Shown piece by piece: positions 11,958 through 20,284 of a stretch of DNA of 46,637 nucleotides (positions are counted from its first letter, which is position 1; each line of letters begins with the position of its first letter). The stretch is taken from positions 1 to 46,637 of the forward strand of contig JAEEQO010000003.1 of assembly GCA_016285335.1 (NCBI GenBank), given 5' to 3'. The notes below the pieces were generated by a model. That model did no database searches. It saw only the letters and a program-made list of their open reading frames with translations, and had not been told where the DNA came from. The position numbers and the translations under genes were made by a program. The stretch is from Victivallales bacterium. Lineage in GTDB: Bacteria; Verrucomicrobiota; Lentisphaeria; Victivallales; UBA1829.

Positions 11958-13490
11958 TTATTTCTTCCCGTTTTCCGAGTCGCCGCAGAACGGCGCCTCG
12001 CGTTTTTTTCCCTCCTGAAGCACGCCGGCGGCCAGATGCCGCAGGAGCCCCATATCCTGGAAGATGTCGCTGCTCCGCTGGAACACCCTCAGATCGAACA
12101 CTGGCAGGATCGCCAGCAGATGGTCGAAGATGTCCGCCTGGATCTTTTCGTAGGTATACCAGTCGGTCGTATTAGCGAAGCAGTACACTTCGATCGGCAG
12201 TCCGGTGTCGTCCGGCTGGAGCTGGCGCACCAGAATCGTCAGATTCGGGTTGACCGTTTTCAGTGAACGCAGATATTTTTCGACGTAGATGCGGAACGTG
12301 CCGATGTTGGTGATGCGGCGGCCGTTGACGGGCTTCGCGCCCTTCACCTCGATGTTGTGGTTCCATGCCTCGATCTCCTGCCGCTTTTCGTTCAGATAGT
12401 CGTCCAGCAGCACGAAATCCTTCAGACGCTCGATCTCCTCGTCGTTCAGGAACCGGACGCTCCGCATGTCGATGTTCAGCGCGCGCTTGATGCGGCGGCC
12501 GCCCGCCTCGTAGATGCCGCGCCAGTTGATGAACGTCTCCACGGTCAGTTTCCGCGTCGGCACGGTCACGATGGTCATGTCCCAGTTCTGCACCTTCACC
12601 GTATGCAGTGCGATGTCCACGATTACGCCGTCCACGTTCTCCGACGGCAGCTCGATCCAGTCGCCGAGCCGGATCATGTGGTTCGTGCTGAGCTGGATCC
12701 CGGAGACCAGCGCCAGGATCGTGTCCTGGAAGATCAGGATCAGCACCGCCGCCACCGCGCCGAGGCCCGACAGCAGCATGACCGGGCTCTTGTTCATCAG
12801 AATGGACGCGATCATGATGATCGCCACCAGCACGGCGAACAGCTGGATCAGCTGGACGCCGCCCTTGATCGTGTGGTCGTGCGTGTTCGAATGGCTCCGG
12901 TACCAGATGTCCAGGATGTTCAGAAGGCTGATCGACGCGGCCACCGCGCAGATGAGCGTGAGCACCATGCAGATCTTGCGGGTGAACAGCAGGTTTTCCG
13001 GATTGACGTTCACCGCCTCCAGGATCAGGTACACCACCACGATCGGCACGATGAACGCCAGACGCGAGGCGGTCGCGTACAACTGTTTTTTGTACTCGGC
13101 GTTCTGCATCGGGATCCGCTGGAACACGGTTCTCAGCCCGTACAGGAAGACCTGCCGTATGGCAAGATTGATCAGAATGATGGCGAGCAGCGCCCCCGCA
13201 AGGCACAGGTTGGTCGTAACGGGATGCTTCTTCATGGAATCCCTGACGAAGGCGGTCAGTTCGGAAAGATTGGCCGGCCTTTTTTTCTGTCCGAGGCTCG
13301 CGTCCGACGCATTGCCGGGAGCGGCGGGTTGCTGTTTCGCGGCAGGATTGTCGGCGGCCGCGGTTTCGATGGCGGCGCTCCCCGCTCCGGCGGCGGAAAC
13401 AGACTGTTCCTGGGAAAAGACGGTGGTGAACATCAGGACCGTCAGGAAGATCCCGAGTCCCCATATCTTCAGTTTTCGCGTTTGTCTCAT
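11958..13490 (-). CDS. mechanosensitive channel, MscS family, YbdG-like
   Basis: 510 residues. It opens on membrane tension and releases solutes on osmotic downshift. A signal peptide (hydrophobic run to about residue 27, ending FSQEQ) is followed by an Ala/Pro-rich periplasmic stretch. Five or so membrane helices follow, then the MscS pore helix GLGAVAAVLILIFQDTILAL. The beta domain follows with RLGDWIELP, HTVKVQNWDMTIVTVPT and NWRGIYEAGGRRIKRALNI. The last two stretches are specific to the YbdG branch of miniconductance channels rather than MscS proper. GGRRIKRAL plus the long cytoplasmic insertion after it fits the YbdG length better than the 286-residue MscS. Monocistronic, with its own promoter. 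Confidence 0.9.
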   Translation of the reverse strand: MRQTRKLKIWGLGIFLTVLMFTTVFSQEQSVSAAGAGSAAIETAAADNPAAKQQPAAPGNASDASLGQKKRPANLSELTAFVRDSMKKHPVTTNLCLAGALLAIILINLAIRQVFLYGLRTVFQRIPMQNAEYKKQLYATASRLAFIVPIVVVYLILEAVNVNPENLLFTRKICMVLTLICAVAASISLLNILDIWYRSHSNTHDHTIKGGVQLIQLFAVLVAIIMIASILMNKSPVMLLSGLGAVAAVLILIFQDTILALVSGIQLSTNHMIRLGDWIELPSENVDGVIVDIALHTVKVQNWDMTIVTVPTRKLTVETFINWRGIYEAGGRRIKRALNIDMRSVRFLNDEEIERLKDFVLLDDYLNEKRQEIEAWNHNIEVKGAKPVNGRRITNIGTFRIYVEKYLRSLKTVNPNLTILVRQLQPDDTGLPIEVYCFANTTDWYTYEKIQADIFDHLLAILPVFDLRVFQRSSDIFQDMGLLRHLAAGVLQEGKKREAPFCGDSENGKK

Positions 13491-13581
13491 GAATCCCGTC
13501 CTTGTTTGCGTGCGGACCGGTTTGCCCGGATCGTTTCGCGAACGCGCCGGAAAAACCGGCTTTCGTCGTCTTAATTCACTT

Positions 13582-13609
13582 AATCTATACGCGTTTCGGG
13601 AAAAAGCAA
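13582..13609 (-). promoter_or_regulatory. promoter of the MscS-family gene
   Basis: Minus strand TTGCTT, 16 bp, TAGATT, about 90 bp before the start. The remaining 235 bp up to the rpsD promoter hold only a perfect 12-bp palindrome (13736-13747) of unknown role. Confidence 0.45.
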
Positions 13610-13845
13610 GCTCGTTTTCAGGTTTCTTTCAATGATTCTTTGTCTTTTCCCGTTTTTCCGTCGGCAGGATGCAGGATATAACATCGAACAGGCCCGGCAC
13701 ACGCCGTTTCGGCGGCTGCCGTCCGAGAATTCCTACTGCAATTGCAGGGGTTCGAACAAACGCCGGGATTACGATTCACACCCCGCGTAAGCGTTTTTCT
13801 TCAGCTCAAATGAGGGCGCGGCGTTTCTTTTTTCGCGTTTTTTAT

Positions 13846-13873
13846 TTGATTTTTCCTGCGGATGCAGTATATT
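13846..13873 (+). promoter_or_regulatory. promoter of rpsD
   Basis: TTGATT, 16 bp, TATATT, about 96 bp before the start codon. The leader is long enough to hold an S4 autoregulatory structure, but I could not define one. Confidence 0.6.
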
Positions 13874-13969
13874 ATATGATTCGTCTTTGGCGCGGAAGGC
13901 CCCCGGGACACTGGAGCTTGACGCCGGCCGTGCCGTGATATCAACACCTTTTCAGAAAGGACACAAGGG

Positions 13970-14581
13970 ATGAAACAAGGTCAAGCGAAACACAAAATCT
14001 GCCGCCGCATCGGCTACTGCATCTGGAACATGCCGAACTGCCCCACCGTGAAGGGCCGCGCCCGCACCTACGCCGCCGGTCTCCAGGGCAAGAACGCGCA
14101 CCGCAAAAAACTCACGGCCTACGGCGAAATGCTGCTCGAAAAGCAGAAACTCAGAGCTCACTACGCGCTCACCGAAAGCCAGCTCCGCGCGATCTACCTC
14201 TATGCCAAGCGCATTGAAGGCAAGACCAACGAGATCATGATGCAGCGCATCGAAACCCGTCTCGACAGCATCGTCTACCACGCCGGTTTCGCGCCCACCA
14301 TCTTCGCGGCCAAGCAGTTTGTCAGCCATCGTCATATCCTCGTTGACGGCAAGATCGTCGACCGCGCCTCCTACATCGTGAAGCCCGGCCAGGTCATCTC
14401 CATCAACGCCGAAAAGTCCCCGAAGATCGCCGAAGTCGCGAAGGCCGTCGCCATCGACGCCCCTGCTTATTTCGAGGTCGACAAGGAACAGCTCAAGATC
14501 AAGCTCGTCAGCCTTCCCACCATCGACGCCATCCCGTTCTCCGTCGAATCCATGCGCGTGGTCGAATACTACGCCCGGTAA
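13970..14581 (+). CDS. rpsD: 30S ribosomal protein S4
   Basis: 203 residues, the normal length. S4 nucleates assembly of the 16S rRNA 5' domain and is an mRNA autoregulator in many bacteria. Visible marks are the N-terminal Cys-containing arm (KICRRIGYCIWNMPNCP), the S4 RNA-binding domain RIETRLDSIVYHAGFAPTIF with QFVSHRHILVDGKIVDRASYIVKPGQ, and a C-terminal PFSVESMRVVEYYAR. The Cys spacing is not the textbook C+ zinc pattern, though three Cys remain. AAAGGA and AAGGG both lie upstream of the ATG. The gene is separate from the ribosomal alpha operon, flanked by its own promoter and terminator. Confidence 0.97.
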   Translation: MKQGQAKHKICRRIGYCIWNMPNCPTVKGRARTYAAGLQGKNAHRKKLTAYGEMLLEKQKLRAHYALTESQLRAIYLYAKRIEGKTNEIMMQRIETRLDSIVYHAGFAPTIFAAKQFVSHRHILVDGKIVDRASYIVKPGQVISINAEKSPKIAEVAKAVAIDAPAYFEVDKEQLKIKLVSLPTIDAIPFSVESMRVVEYYAR

Positions 14582-14646
14582 GCCTGACAGGCTCTGTTCA
14601 ACAGATTTCCATTTTTCGGATTTCCGTTCAACAGGCTGTTCATACG

Positions 14647-14682
14647 AAAACCGCCCGGACACCTCGTCCGAGCGGTTTTTTC
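14647..14682 (+). terminator. intrinsic terminator of rpsD
   Basis: AAAACCGC and GGAC pair with GTCC and GCGGTTTT around a short loop, followed by a T-run. It starts about 65 bp after the rpsD stop. Confidence 0.8.
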
Positions 14683-14688
14683 ATATCT

Positions 14689-14998
14689 TTATTCGGGTAA
14701 ATCCTCGCCGTCGGGTTTCTCGAAAGGAAAGCGTTCCTCCACAAAGCTGTTCGTGTCCCATGTGACATGCCACGCGGTCAGGAACGGCCAGCAATCCCTG
14801 AATCCCGGCGTGCTCAGTATGCTTTCTGTATTTGATGATGACTTCGCTTTCATCCGGAGAAAGCGCGGTGCTGTACGTTGAGTAACGCCATCACGTCTCT
14901 CCGAGGTTGTTCAGGGTAGCCTGGGTGAAGCAGCCCGTCCCGCACAGGCAGACAGTGAGGAAAGAAAGACACAACATGATATTTCCCATTGTTTTCAT
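14689..14998 (-). pseudogene. broken paralogue of the adjacent lipoprotein gene
   Basis: Reading from 14998 gives a signal peptide almost identical to that of the neighbour (FLTVCLCGTGC lipobox versus FLAVCLCGTGC). The frame stops after about 35 residues. Similarity continues in shifted frames: YSTALSPDESEVIIKY matches IDYALSPDRKELILTY, and SFVEERFPFEKPDGEDL matches SFEKRFPLDPMPDDL in the intact gene. The similarity ends at a stop at 14689, about a third of the way along the intact protein. GGAGG precedes the start, so this was once a real gene. It is best read as a tandem duplicate that lost its 3' part and gathered frameshifts. Confidence 0.75.
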
Positions 14999-15016
14999 CT
15001 TTCTTGTCCTCCCCCG

Positions 15017-15895
15017 TCAGCGGTAGATGTCGCTCCAGAACTGCATGTCCTGCCAAATGCTGGTTCTGTGCGAACCGTACGCATCATCAAGCATGCGCCC
15101 GAGACAATAGAGTGGAATCGACACCGGCAGCAGCAACACGTCCGCGACGAGTCCGGTCGGAAGCCAGATCACTTTCCAGCTCCAGTCGAAGACATCGGCC
15201 TTCATGACCAGACTCTCCTTTCTGTCGTACCCGGAATAGTCTTCCCGGGGCGGATAATCGACCCCGTACCACCCGTTTTCCATCGGGGAAATATAGACGT
15301 AGCGGTCTCCCTCGCGGTCATAGGGGATCATCGGGCACGGCGCGTATTGGGCCCAGCTTTCGGAGAGGGCCGGAAGCTCGTCCGGGTGAACCGTCACCTT
15401 GTATAAAAAAGTCGGCCAGACCTTCAGATAATCTTCATACGTCTTGAAATCCTTGAAGGGATCGTTCGGCCTCACGACATATTGCAGAAAATGATCCCTG
15501 AAATACGGCATCTCCGTCCAGCCGAAGGAGCAGCGTTTCTTCGGTGCGGCGGGATCGACCACGACATCCACGTATTTCTTCACCAGATCGTCCGGCATGG
15601 GGTCGAGGGGAAAGCGTTTTTCGAACGATTGAACGGATGTCAGGGCCGGCGGATCGTCCCGCAATAACTCGGGGCATATCCATGCCAGCGGAATGCCATA
15701 CCATCTTTTCTCGCGGTCATAGGTCAGGATGAGCTCTTTTCTGTCCGGAGACAGTGCATAATCGATGTTCCTGAACCGGACCTCTCTTCTGCCCGTCCAT
15801 TTCATCGACGCCTTGGAACACACCATGCACCCCGTCCCGCACAGGCAGACGGCAAGGAACGCGAGAAACAGTATAAGATTTCGCATCGGTTTCAT
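15017..15895 (-). CDS. lipoprotein of unknown function with C-terminal membrane segment
   Basis: 292 residues. The signal FLAFLAVCLCGTGC gives a lipobox with Cys23. The mature part is rich in Asp, Pro and Tyr (ALSPDRKELILTYDREKRWYG, YDREGDRYVYISP, GWYGVDYPPRED), the look of a protein reporting bulk values or binding a surface. Near the end LPTGLVADVLLLPVSIPLYC could span or dip into a membrane and recalls the D-x-L-L-L-P segment of YceK-type lipoproteins, which is a weak resemblance. AAAGGA lies 9 nt before the ATG. A truncated duplicate lies just downstream. No function can be assigned. Confidence 0.7.
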   Translation of the reverse strand: MKPMRNLILFLAFLAVCLCGTGCMVCSKASMKWTGRREVRFRNIDYALSPDRKELILTYDREKRWYGIPLAWICPELLRDDPPALTSVQSFEKRFPLDPMPDDLVKKYVDVVVDPAAPKKRCSFGWTEMPYFRDHFLQYVVRPNDPFKDFKTYEDYLKVWPTFLYKVTVHPDELPALSESWAQYAPCPMIPYDREGDRYVYISPMENGWYGVDYPPREDYSGYDRKESLVMKADVFDWSWKVIWLPTGLVADVLLLPVSIPLYCLGRMLDDAYGSHRTSIWQDMQFWSDIYR

Positions 15896-16004
15896 TCGCC
15901 TGGTCCTTTCTCCGGTGAAATGATCGCCCTTTTACAATACCGTTTCCAACTGCAAAAAACAAGGACCCCGGAAATAAATTTTCTAAAAAATACGGAAAAC
16001 CGGC

Positions 16005-16033
16005 TTGTTTTTTCGCCTGACGGAATGTAAGTT
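16005..16033 (+). promoter_or_regulatory. promoter of the GH43 gene
   Basis: TTGTTT, 17 bp, TAAGTT, 56 bp before the start. Confidence 0.45.
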
Positions 16034-16088
16034 ATGGCAATAGTTCAGTTTTTGACAGTTCCACCCCTCGCAACAAGGAGTTTTTGCC

Positions 16089-18230
16089 ATGTTTTTCCGC
16101 ACTCTCTTCACCCGGTTCGCGGTCTGCGCCGCCGCGGCAGTCTGCGCCGCATCCTTCACCGCGTCCGCACAGAACGGCGCCCCCGCCAAGCTGAGCGAGT
16201 TCACAAACCACGCCACGGTCTGGCCGGACAACAACGGCGCGCACATCAGCGCGCACGGCGGCTGCATGCTGAAAGTCGGCGACACCTACTACTGGTATGG
16301 CGAACACCGCATGCGCGACCGGAAGACCGGCGTGCATGTCTACAGCTCGAAGGACCTCTACAACTGGAAGGACGAGGGGCTGGCGTTCGATTCCGCCACC
16401 ATGCAGACTCAGGGACAGCAGGGTCAGGGTGGCGGACGCCGCGGTTTCTCGTTCGGTTCGTTCGGCGCCAATATCGAGCGTCCGAAAGTGGTCTACAACG
16501 CCAAAACGAAGAAATACGTGCTGTGGTTCCATCAGGAATCCGGCGGCAACTACAACTCCGCGTTCGTGGGCTGCGGCATCGCCGACACGCCGACCGGTCC
16601 CTTCAAGCACCTCTACAGCGGCCGCACCGCCCCCGCCACCTGGCCTGCCGACATGCCCGCCGGACTGAAGGACTACGCCGAGGGGAAGTCGCAGACCTAC
16701 GACCGCCAGTACGCGCGCCTCGTCGAGAACTACCAGTCCGGGCAGGAAAGCCGCGACATGACCGTGTTCGTGGACGACGACGGCAAGGCGTACCTCTTCT
16801 GCGCCTCGGAAAACAACCAGACCATGCACATCGTGGAGCTGAACGACGAGTACACCGGATTCACCGGGCGCTGGTGGCGCATCCTCGAAGGCAAATCCTA
16901 CGAAGCGCCGGTCGTGTTCCGCCACGACGGCAAGTATTATTTGCTCGGTTCGCACTGCACCGGCTGGACCCCGAACCCCGGACGCACCGCGGTCGCCGAC
17001 AAGATCACCGGACCGTGGCGCGAGCTCGGCAACTTCGCGGTCGGACAGGGCGCGGACCGCACGTACGAAGGGCAGACGGCGCACAGTTTCGCCGTGCCGG
17101 ACAAGGACGGCAAGGAAGTGCGCGTGGTGATGCTGGACAGCTGGAAGCCGCAGAACCTGATGACCAGCCAGTACATCTGGCTCCCGCTCGAGTGGGAAGG
17201 CGGAAAGCCCGTTGCGAAGTATCAGAAGACCTGGAAGCTGCCTGCCCCGCTCGCCGAGCCCGCGCCCGCCGCGACTTCGAAAACCGACGCCGCGAAGCCC
17301 GCGAAAGCGGACGACGGCAAGACTGCGGGCTACCTCTTCGCCCACTTCCGCGGCGAACGCTCGAACGAATGGGAGCAGATCTTCTTCGCCATCAGCAAGG
17401 ACGGCGCGAAGTGGCAGCCGCTGAACGACGGCAAGTCCGTGCTTCAGAGCAACCTCGGCGAAGGCGGCGTGCGCGATCCGTACGTGGTCCGCAATCCCGA
17501 CAACGGCACGATCTACCTGATCGCGACCGACCTGTGCATCGGGCGCAACGGCGACTGGGGACGCGCCCAGCGCGCCGGCAGCAAGGCGATCATCGTGTGG
17601 GAATCAAAAGACATGGTGAACTGGAGCGAGCCGCGCCGCGTGGAGGTCGCCGTGCCGAACGCGGGCTGCACATGGGCGCCGGAAGCGTTCTGGGACGCCG
17701 ACAAGAAGGAGTTCTTCGTTTTCTGGGCGTCGCGCGAGACGCTGAACGGCTCGAACCGCCAGCGCATCTACTCCGCCCGCACGAAGGATTTCAAGACGTT
17801 CACCCCGGCAAAACTCTACATCGAGAAGCCGAACGACATCATCGACACCGACATCGTGTCCGAGGGCGGCAAGCTCTACCGCTTCTCCAAGGACGAGACG
17901 CAGAAATCCATCATTCTTGAGGTCTCCGACACGCTCGAAGGCGAATGGAAGCCCGTGCCCGGATTCCCCGTGAAGAACTTCGTGGGCTACGAGGGTCCGG
18001 AGTGCTTCCGCATGGCGGACGGCCGCTGGTGCATGATCATCGACTACTATTCGCGCGGCCAGGGCTACAAGGCGTTCTTCTGCGACGACCTCTCCAAGGG
18101 CGATTTCGCGCCGTCCGAACGCGGCCTGGAGTTTCCGTACCGGTTCCGTCACGGCGGCGTCATCACGCTCAGCCAGGCCGAATACAACGCGTTGATGAAA
18201 AAATGGGGCACTGCAAGCAGTGACAAATAG
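16089..18230 (+). CDS. secreted two-module glycoside hydrolase family 43 enzyme
   Basis: 713 residues. The signal peptide (to about residue 27, ending TASAQ) sends it to the periplasm or outside. Module 1 (about 36-390) has HGGCMLKVGDTYYWYGEH and HVYSSKDLYNWKDEGLAF. This is the branch of GH43 that includes exo-1,3-galactanase-like enzymes, several of which lack the usual base Asp, as appears true here. A low-complexity Ala/Pro/Lys linker (about 391-411) leads to module 2, a complete GH43 propeller: base Asp in VRDPYV (D463), a second Asp in DTDIV (D586 or D588) and acid Glu in YEGPE (E635). The pair suggests two cuts on a galactan or arabinogalactan side chain; the substrate is inference. AAGGAG lies 8 nt before the ATG. 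Monocistronic. Confidence 0.9.
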   Translation: MFFRTLFTRFAVCAAAAVCAASFTASAQNGAPAKLSEFTNHATVWPDNNGAHISAHGGCMLKVGDTYYWYGEHRMRDRKTGVHVYSSKDLYNWKDEGLAFDSATMQTQGQQGQGGGRRGFSFGSFGANIERPKVVYNAKTKKYVLWFHQESGGNYNSAFVGCGIADTPTGPFKHLYSGRTAPATWPADMPAGLKDYAEGKSQTYDRQYARLVENYQSGQESRDMTVFVDDDGKAYLFCASENNQTMHIVELNDEYTGFTGRWWRILEGKSYEAPVVFRHDGKYYLLGSHCTGWTPNPGRTAVADKITGPWRELGNFAVGQGADRTYEGQTAHSFAVPDKDGKEVRVVMLDSWKPQNLMTSQYIWLPLEWEGGKPVAKYQKTWKLPAPLAEPAPAATSKTDAAKPAKADDGKTAGYLFAHFRGERSNEWEQIFFAISKDGAKWQPLNDGKSVLQSNLGEGGVRDPYVVRNPDNGTIYLIATDLCIGRNGDWGRAQRAGSKAIIVWESKDMVNWSEPRRVEVAVPNAGCTWAPEAFWDADKKEFFVFWASRETLNGSNRQRIYSARTKDFKTFTPAKLYIEKPNDIIDTDIVSEGGKLYRFSKDETQKSIILEVSDTLEGEWKPVPGFPVKNFVGYEGPECFRMADGRWCMIIDYYSRGQGYKAFFCDDLSKGDFAPSERGLEFPYRFRHGGVITLSQAEYNALMKKWGTASSDK

Positions 18231-18251
18231 TGCGCGGCTCCGCTCGCGCAC
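18230..18251 (+). terminator. GC-rich stem-loop at the end of the GH43 gene
   Basis: GTGCGCG pairs perfectly with CGCGCAC around an 8-nt loop, overlapping the last base of the stop codon. There is no T-run, so it may only protect the 3' end. Confidence 0.45.
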
Positions 18252-18290
18252 ACTGCAAGCGTATCAGGACCGCTTATTTCCGAAAACGAT

Positions 18291-18319
18291 TTGACTTTTC
18301 GCCGACTCTGTCGTAAATT
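18291..18319 (+). promoter_or_regulatory. promoter of the mntA-hepT pair
   Basis: TTGACT, 17 bp, TAAATT, 37 bp before the antitoxin start. Confidence 0.55.
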
Positions 18320-18356
18320 ATAACCGGAGAAACGTTCACAACGCAGGAGACAGACC

Positions 18357-18647
18357 ATGTGCCAGCTTGACAGGCTCCGCAATCTGAGAGGCGAGCTTTA
18401 TGAGATTGCCAGAAAGCACAAAGCCGGAAAGGTTTATGTGTTCGGTTCCTGCGCCCGCAGGGAAGAGACTCCTGACAGCGACATCGATTTTGTCGTCGAG
18501 TTCAACGGCGCCTCCGCATTTGACCACATGCGTCTTGAGCTTGAATGGGCCGATTTTCTGAAAAAACCGGTCGATGTGGTGTCCATGGGCGCGTTGGGCG
18601 TGGATTCCTTCGCGAATCAGGTCCGGAAGGAAATGGTGCCGCTGTGA
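18357..18647 (+). CDS. mntA: MNT-domain nucleotidyltransferase, MntA-type antitoxin
   Basis: 96 residues. Minimal nucleotidyltransferases of this type neutralise a HEPN RNase partner, in studied pairs by adding AMP units to a Tyr next to its active site. The motif is complete: GS (G30-S31), then PDSDIDF with D42 and D44 as the metal pair. AGGAGA lies before the ATG. Its stop overlaps the GTG start of the HEPN gene, the standard arrangement of these pairs. One small oddity is CARREETP where AR-GE-TP is usual. Confidence 0.88.
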   Translation: MCQLDRLRNLRGELYEIARKHKAGKVYVFGSCARREETPDSDIDFVVEFNGASAFDHMRLELEWADFLKKPVDVVSMGALGVDSFANQVRKEMVPL

Positions 18648-19012
18648 ACCGTGACATCGCCCGTCTGGAACACATGATCGACGCATGCGAAAAGATTATG
18701 CGCTTTACGGACGTCGATTACACCGTCTATGACAATTCGGATGAGAAGAAAGCCGCTGTCGCCCGTTACTTTGAAATTTTGGGAGAAGCGGCCAATCGGC
18801 TTTCGGACGAGTTGAAAGACCGATATCCGGATGTCCCGTGGAGAGTTGCGACGGCTCTCCGGAACGCCCTGATCCATGACTACGTCAAGATCAAGTATTC
18901 CGAACTGTGGGATACGGCGAAGAATGATATTCCGGTGTTATATCCGCAGCTGAAGGACATTCTCCGGGTTGTGAACGAAGAAGATGGCGGCGAAAACGGT
19001 TCCGACAACTAA
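18644..19012 (+). CDS. hepT: HEPN (DUF86) ribonuclease toxin, HepT-type
   Basis: 122 residues from a GTG start that overlaps the preceding stop (GTGA). The catalytic motif is intact: R73-N-A-L-I-H78 followed by D79 and Y80. The Tyr is the residue modified by MntA in studied pairs. FEILGEAANRLSDEL is the usual DUF86 helix. The expected activity is cleavage of RNA, with tRNA as target in some relatives. A longer ATG frame starting at 18545 exists but would overlap mntA by 100 bp and adds nothing HEPN-like, so the GTG is preferred. Confidence 0.88.
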   Translation: MNRDIARLEHMIDACEKIMRFTDVDYTVYDNSDEKKAAVARYFEILGEAANRLSDELKDRYPDVPWRVATALRNALIHDYVKIKYSELWDTAKNDIPVLYPQLKDILRVVNEEDGGENGSDN

Positions 19013-19098
19013 CTGTCCTCTCGCGGATTGATCTTTCCTTATTCGGGCATTATCTTGCCGGAACGCCGAAAAAGCGCGGTATTTTTTTCCGGAACCAC

Positions 19099-19126
19099 TT
19101 GAAAAATGTCCGGCGGGATGTAAATT
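19099..19126 (+). promoter_or_regulatory. promoter of the tatA-tatC operon
   Basis: TTGAAA, 16 bp, TAAATT, 100 bp before tatA. Confidence 0.55.
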
Positions 19127-19227
19127 AAGGACAGGCGGACGCGCGCGGCTCCGTTTTTTCGTCCGGTTTTGCCCGCATCCGTCCCCGACTCCCGCACACA
19201 ATTCACCTGCTTTTTGGAGGTTTTCCC

Positions 19228-19482
19228 ATGCATCTTGGCCCTATGGAAATCGCATTGATCATCCTCGTCGTCGTCCTGCTTTTCGGGGCGAAGAAGATCC
19301 CGGAACTCGCGCGTTCCCTCGGCCGCGCCTCCCAGGAATACAAGAAGGCCAAGGAGGATTTCCTCGCCGAGGTGAACAAGCCCGCCGAGGACGTGAAGGA
19401 CGCCATCGAATCCGATCCGTCCGCCCCGGCGAAAGCCGACGCCGCGAAGGATGCCGGGGACTCCGGCTCCGCCAAGTCCTGA
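19228..19482 (+). CDS. tatA: Sec-independent translocase subunit TatA/TatE
   Basis: 84 residues. A short N-terminal membrane helix (PMEIALIILVVVLLFGAKKIPELARSLG, about 5-32) turns at the FGAKKIPELAR hinge into an amphipathic helix, then a charged Ala-rich tail. This is the pore-forming TatA/E form; the spacing after the hinge (GRASQEYKKAKED) fits TatA better than TatB. GGAGG lies 7 nt before the ATG. No tatB is seen, so this may be a minimal TatAC system. It is the first gene of an operon with tatC and a polyferredoxin. Confidence 0.95.
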   Translation: MHLGPMEIALIILVVVLLFGAKKIPELARSLGRASQEYKKAKEDFLAEVNKPAEDVKDAIESDPSAPAKADAAKDAGDSGSAKS

Positions 19483-19531
19483 CCTGCGCGGAGGTCCGTT
19501 TCCCCCTCGCGGGAAGGAATCCGGTGCGACG

Positions 19532-20284
19532 ATGGCCGACCCCGAACAGAAAAACGACGTGCTGGAGCACATCGACGCCCTGCGCGCGATGCTCCTGAAG
19601 ATGATCGCGACGTATATCGTGTTCTGCATTCCCGGCTGGTTTCTCGCCTCGCCGCTCCTGAACTACCTGCTGAGCCACGCCGTGCCCGGCGGCTTCACCA
19701 TCCACTACTTCACGCTGCTGGAGCCGTTCTTCGTCATGATCAAGCTCATGCTGACGCTCGCGGCGGCGATGTCCCTGCCCTTTTCGCTCTTCTACCTGTG
19801 GCAGTTCGTGGCCCCTGCCCTGCTCGACCACGAAAAGAAGTTCATCCGCCCGCTCGTGCTGTCGTCGTATCTGCTTTCCTGCGTCGGCGCGGCGTCGGCG
19901 TATTTTCTGCTGATGCCGTGCGTGATCGCGTTCTCGCAGTCGTTCTCCGGGCCGAACATGGACGCCGTGATCGGGGTGGACAGCTTCATTTCGATGCTGC
20001 TCATCCTGGTGATCGCGGGCGCGCTGGTCTTCCAGTTCCCGGTCGTGCTCTTCACGCTCCTCACGCTCGGCATCGTCGATGTGGCATCCCTGCGGAAACG
20101 CCGCCCCGTCGTGATCGTCGGCATCCTGATTTTGGCGGGATTCCTGACCCCGCCCGACGTGGTCAGCCAGATCGCGCTCGCGCTGCCCTGCTGCCTCTTC
20201 TATGAACTCAGCATCCTGATATTCTCGCACTACAAGAAACCCGACCGCTCCGGCGGCGCGGAGAAAAACGAGGTACGCTCATGA
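19532..20284 (+). CDS. tatC: Sec-independent translocase subunit TatC
   Basis: 250 residues, six predicted membrane helices. TatC is the receptor that reads the twin-arginine signal. The N-terminal VLEHIDALRAMLLK matches the conserved EHL-ELR helix region, and LLEPFFVMIKLML and SLPFSLFYLWQFVAPALLDHEKKF are the central TatC blocks. LTPPDVVSQIALALPCCLFYELSI is the C-terminal block. AAGGA is 13 nt before the ATG, a little far. The stop overlaps the next start (ATGA), which ties TatC to the neighbouring Fe-S protein. Confidence 0.95.
   Translation: MADPEQKNDVLEHIDALRAMLLKMIATYIVFCIPGWFLASPLLNYLLSHAVPGGFTIHYFTLLEPFFVMIKLMLTLAAAMSLPFSLFYLWQFVAPALLDHEKKFIRPLVLSSYLLSCVGAASAYFLLMPCVIAFSQSFSGPNMDAVIGVDSFISMLLILVIAGALVFQFPVVLFTLLTLGIVDVASLRKRRPVVIVGILILAGFLTPPDVVSQIALALPCCLFYELSILIFSHYKKPDRSGGAEKNEVRS

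Noticed and set aside
13720..13775. GGGGTTCGAAC resembling a tRNA T-loop
   Set aside because: The flanks do not pair as a T-stem, and no acceptor, D or anticodon arm can be drawn.
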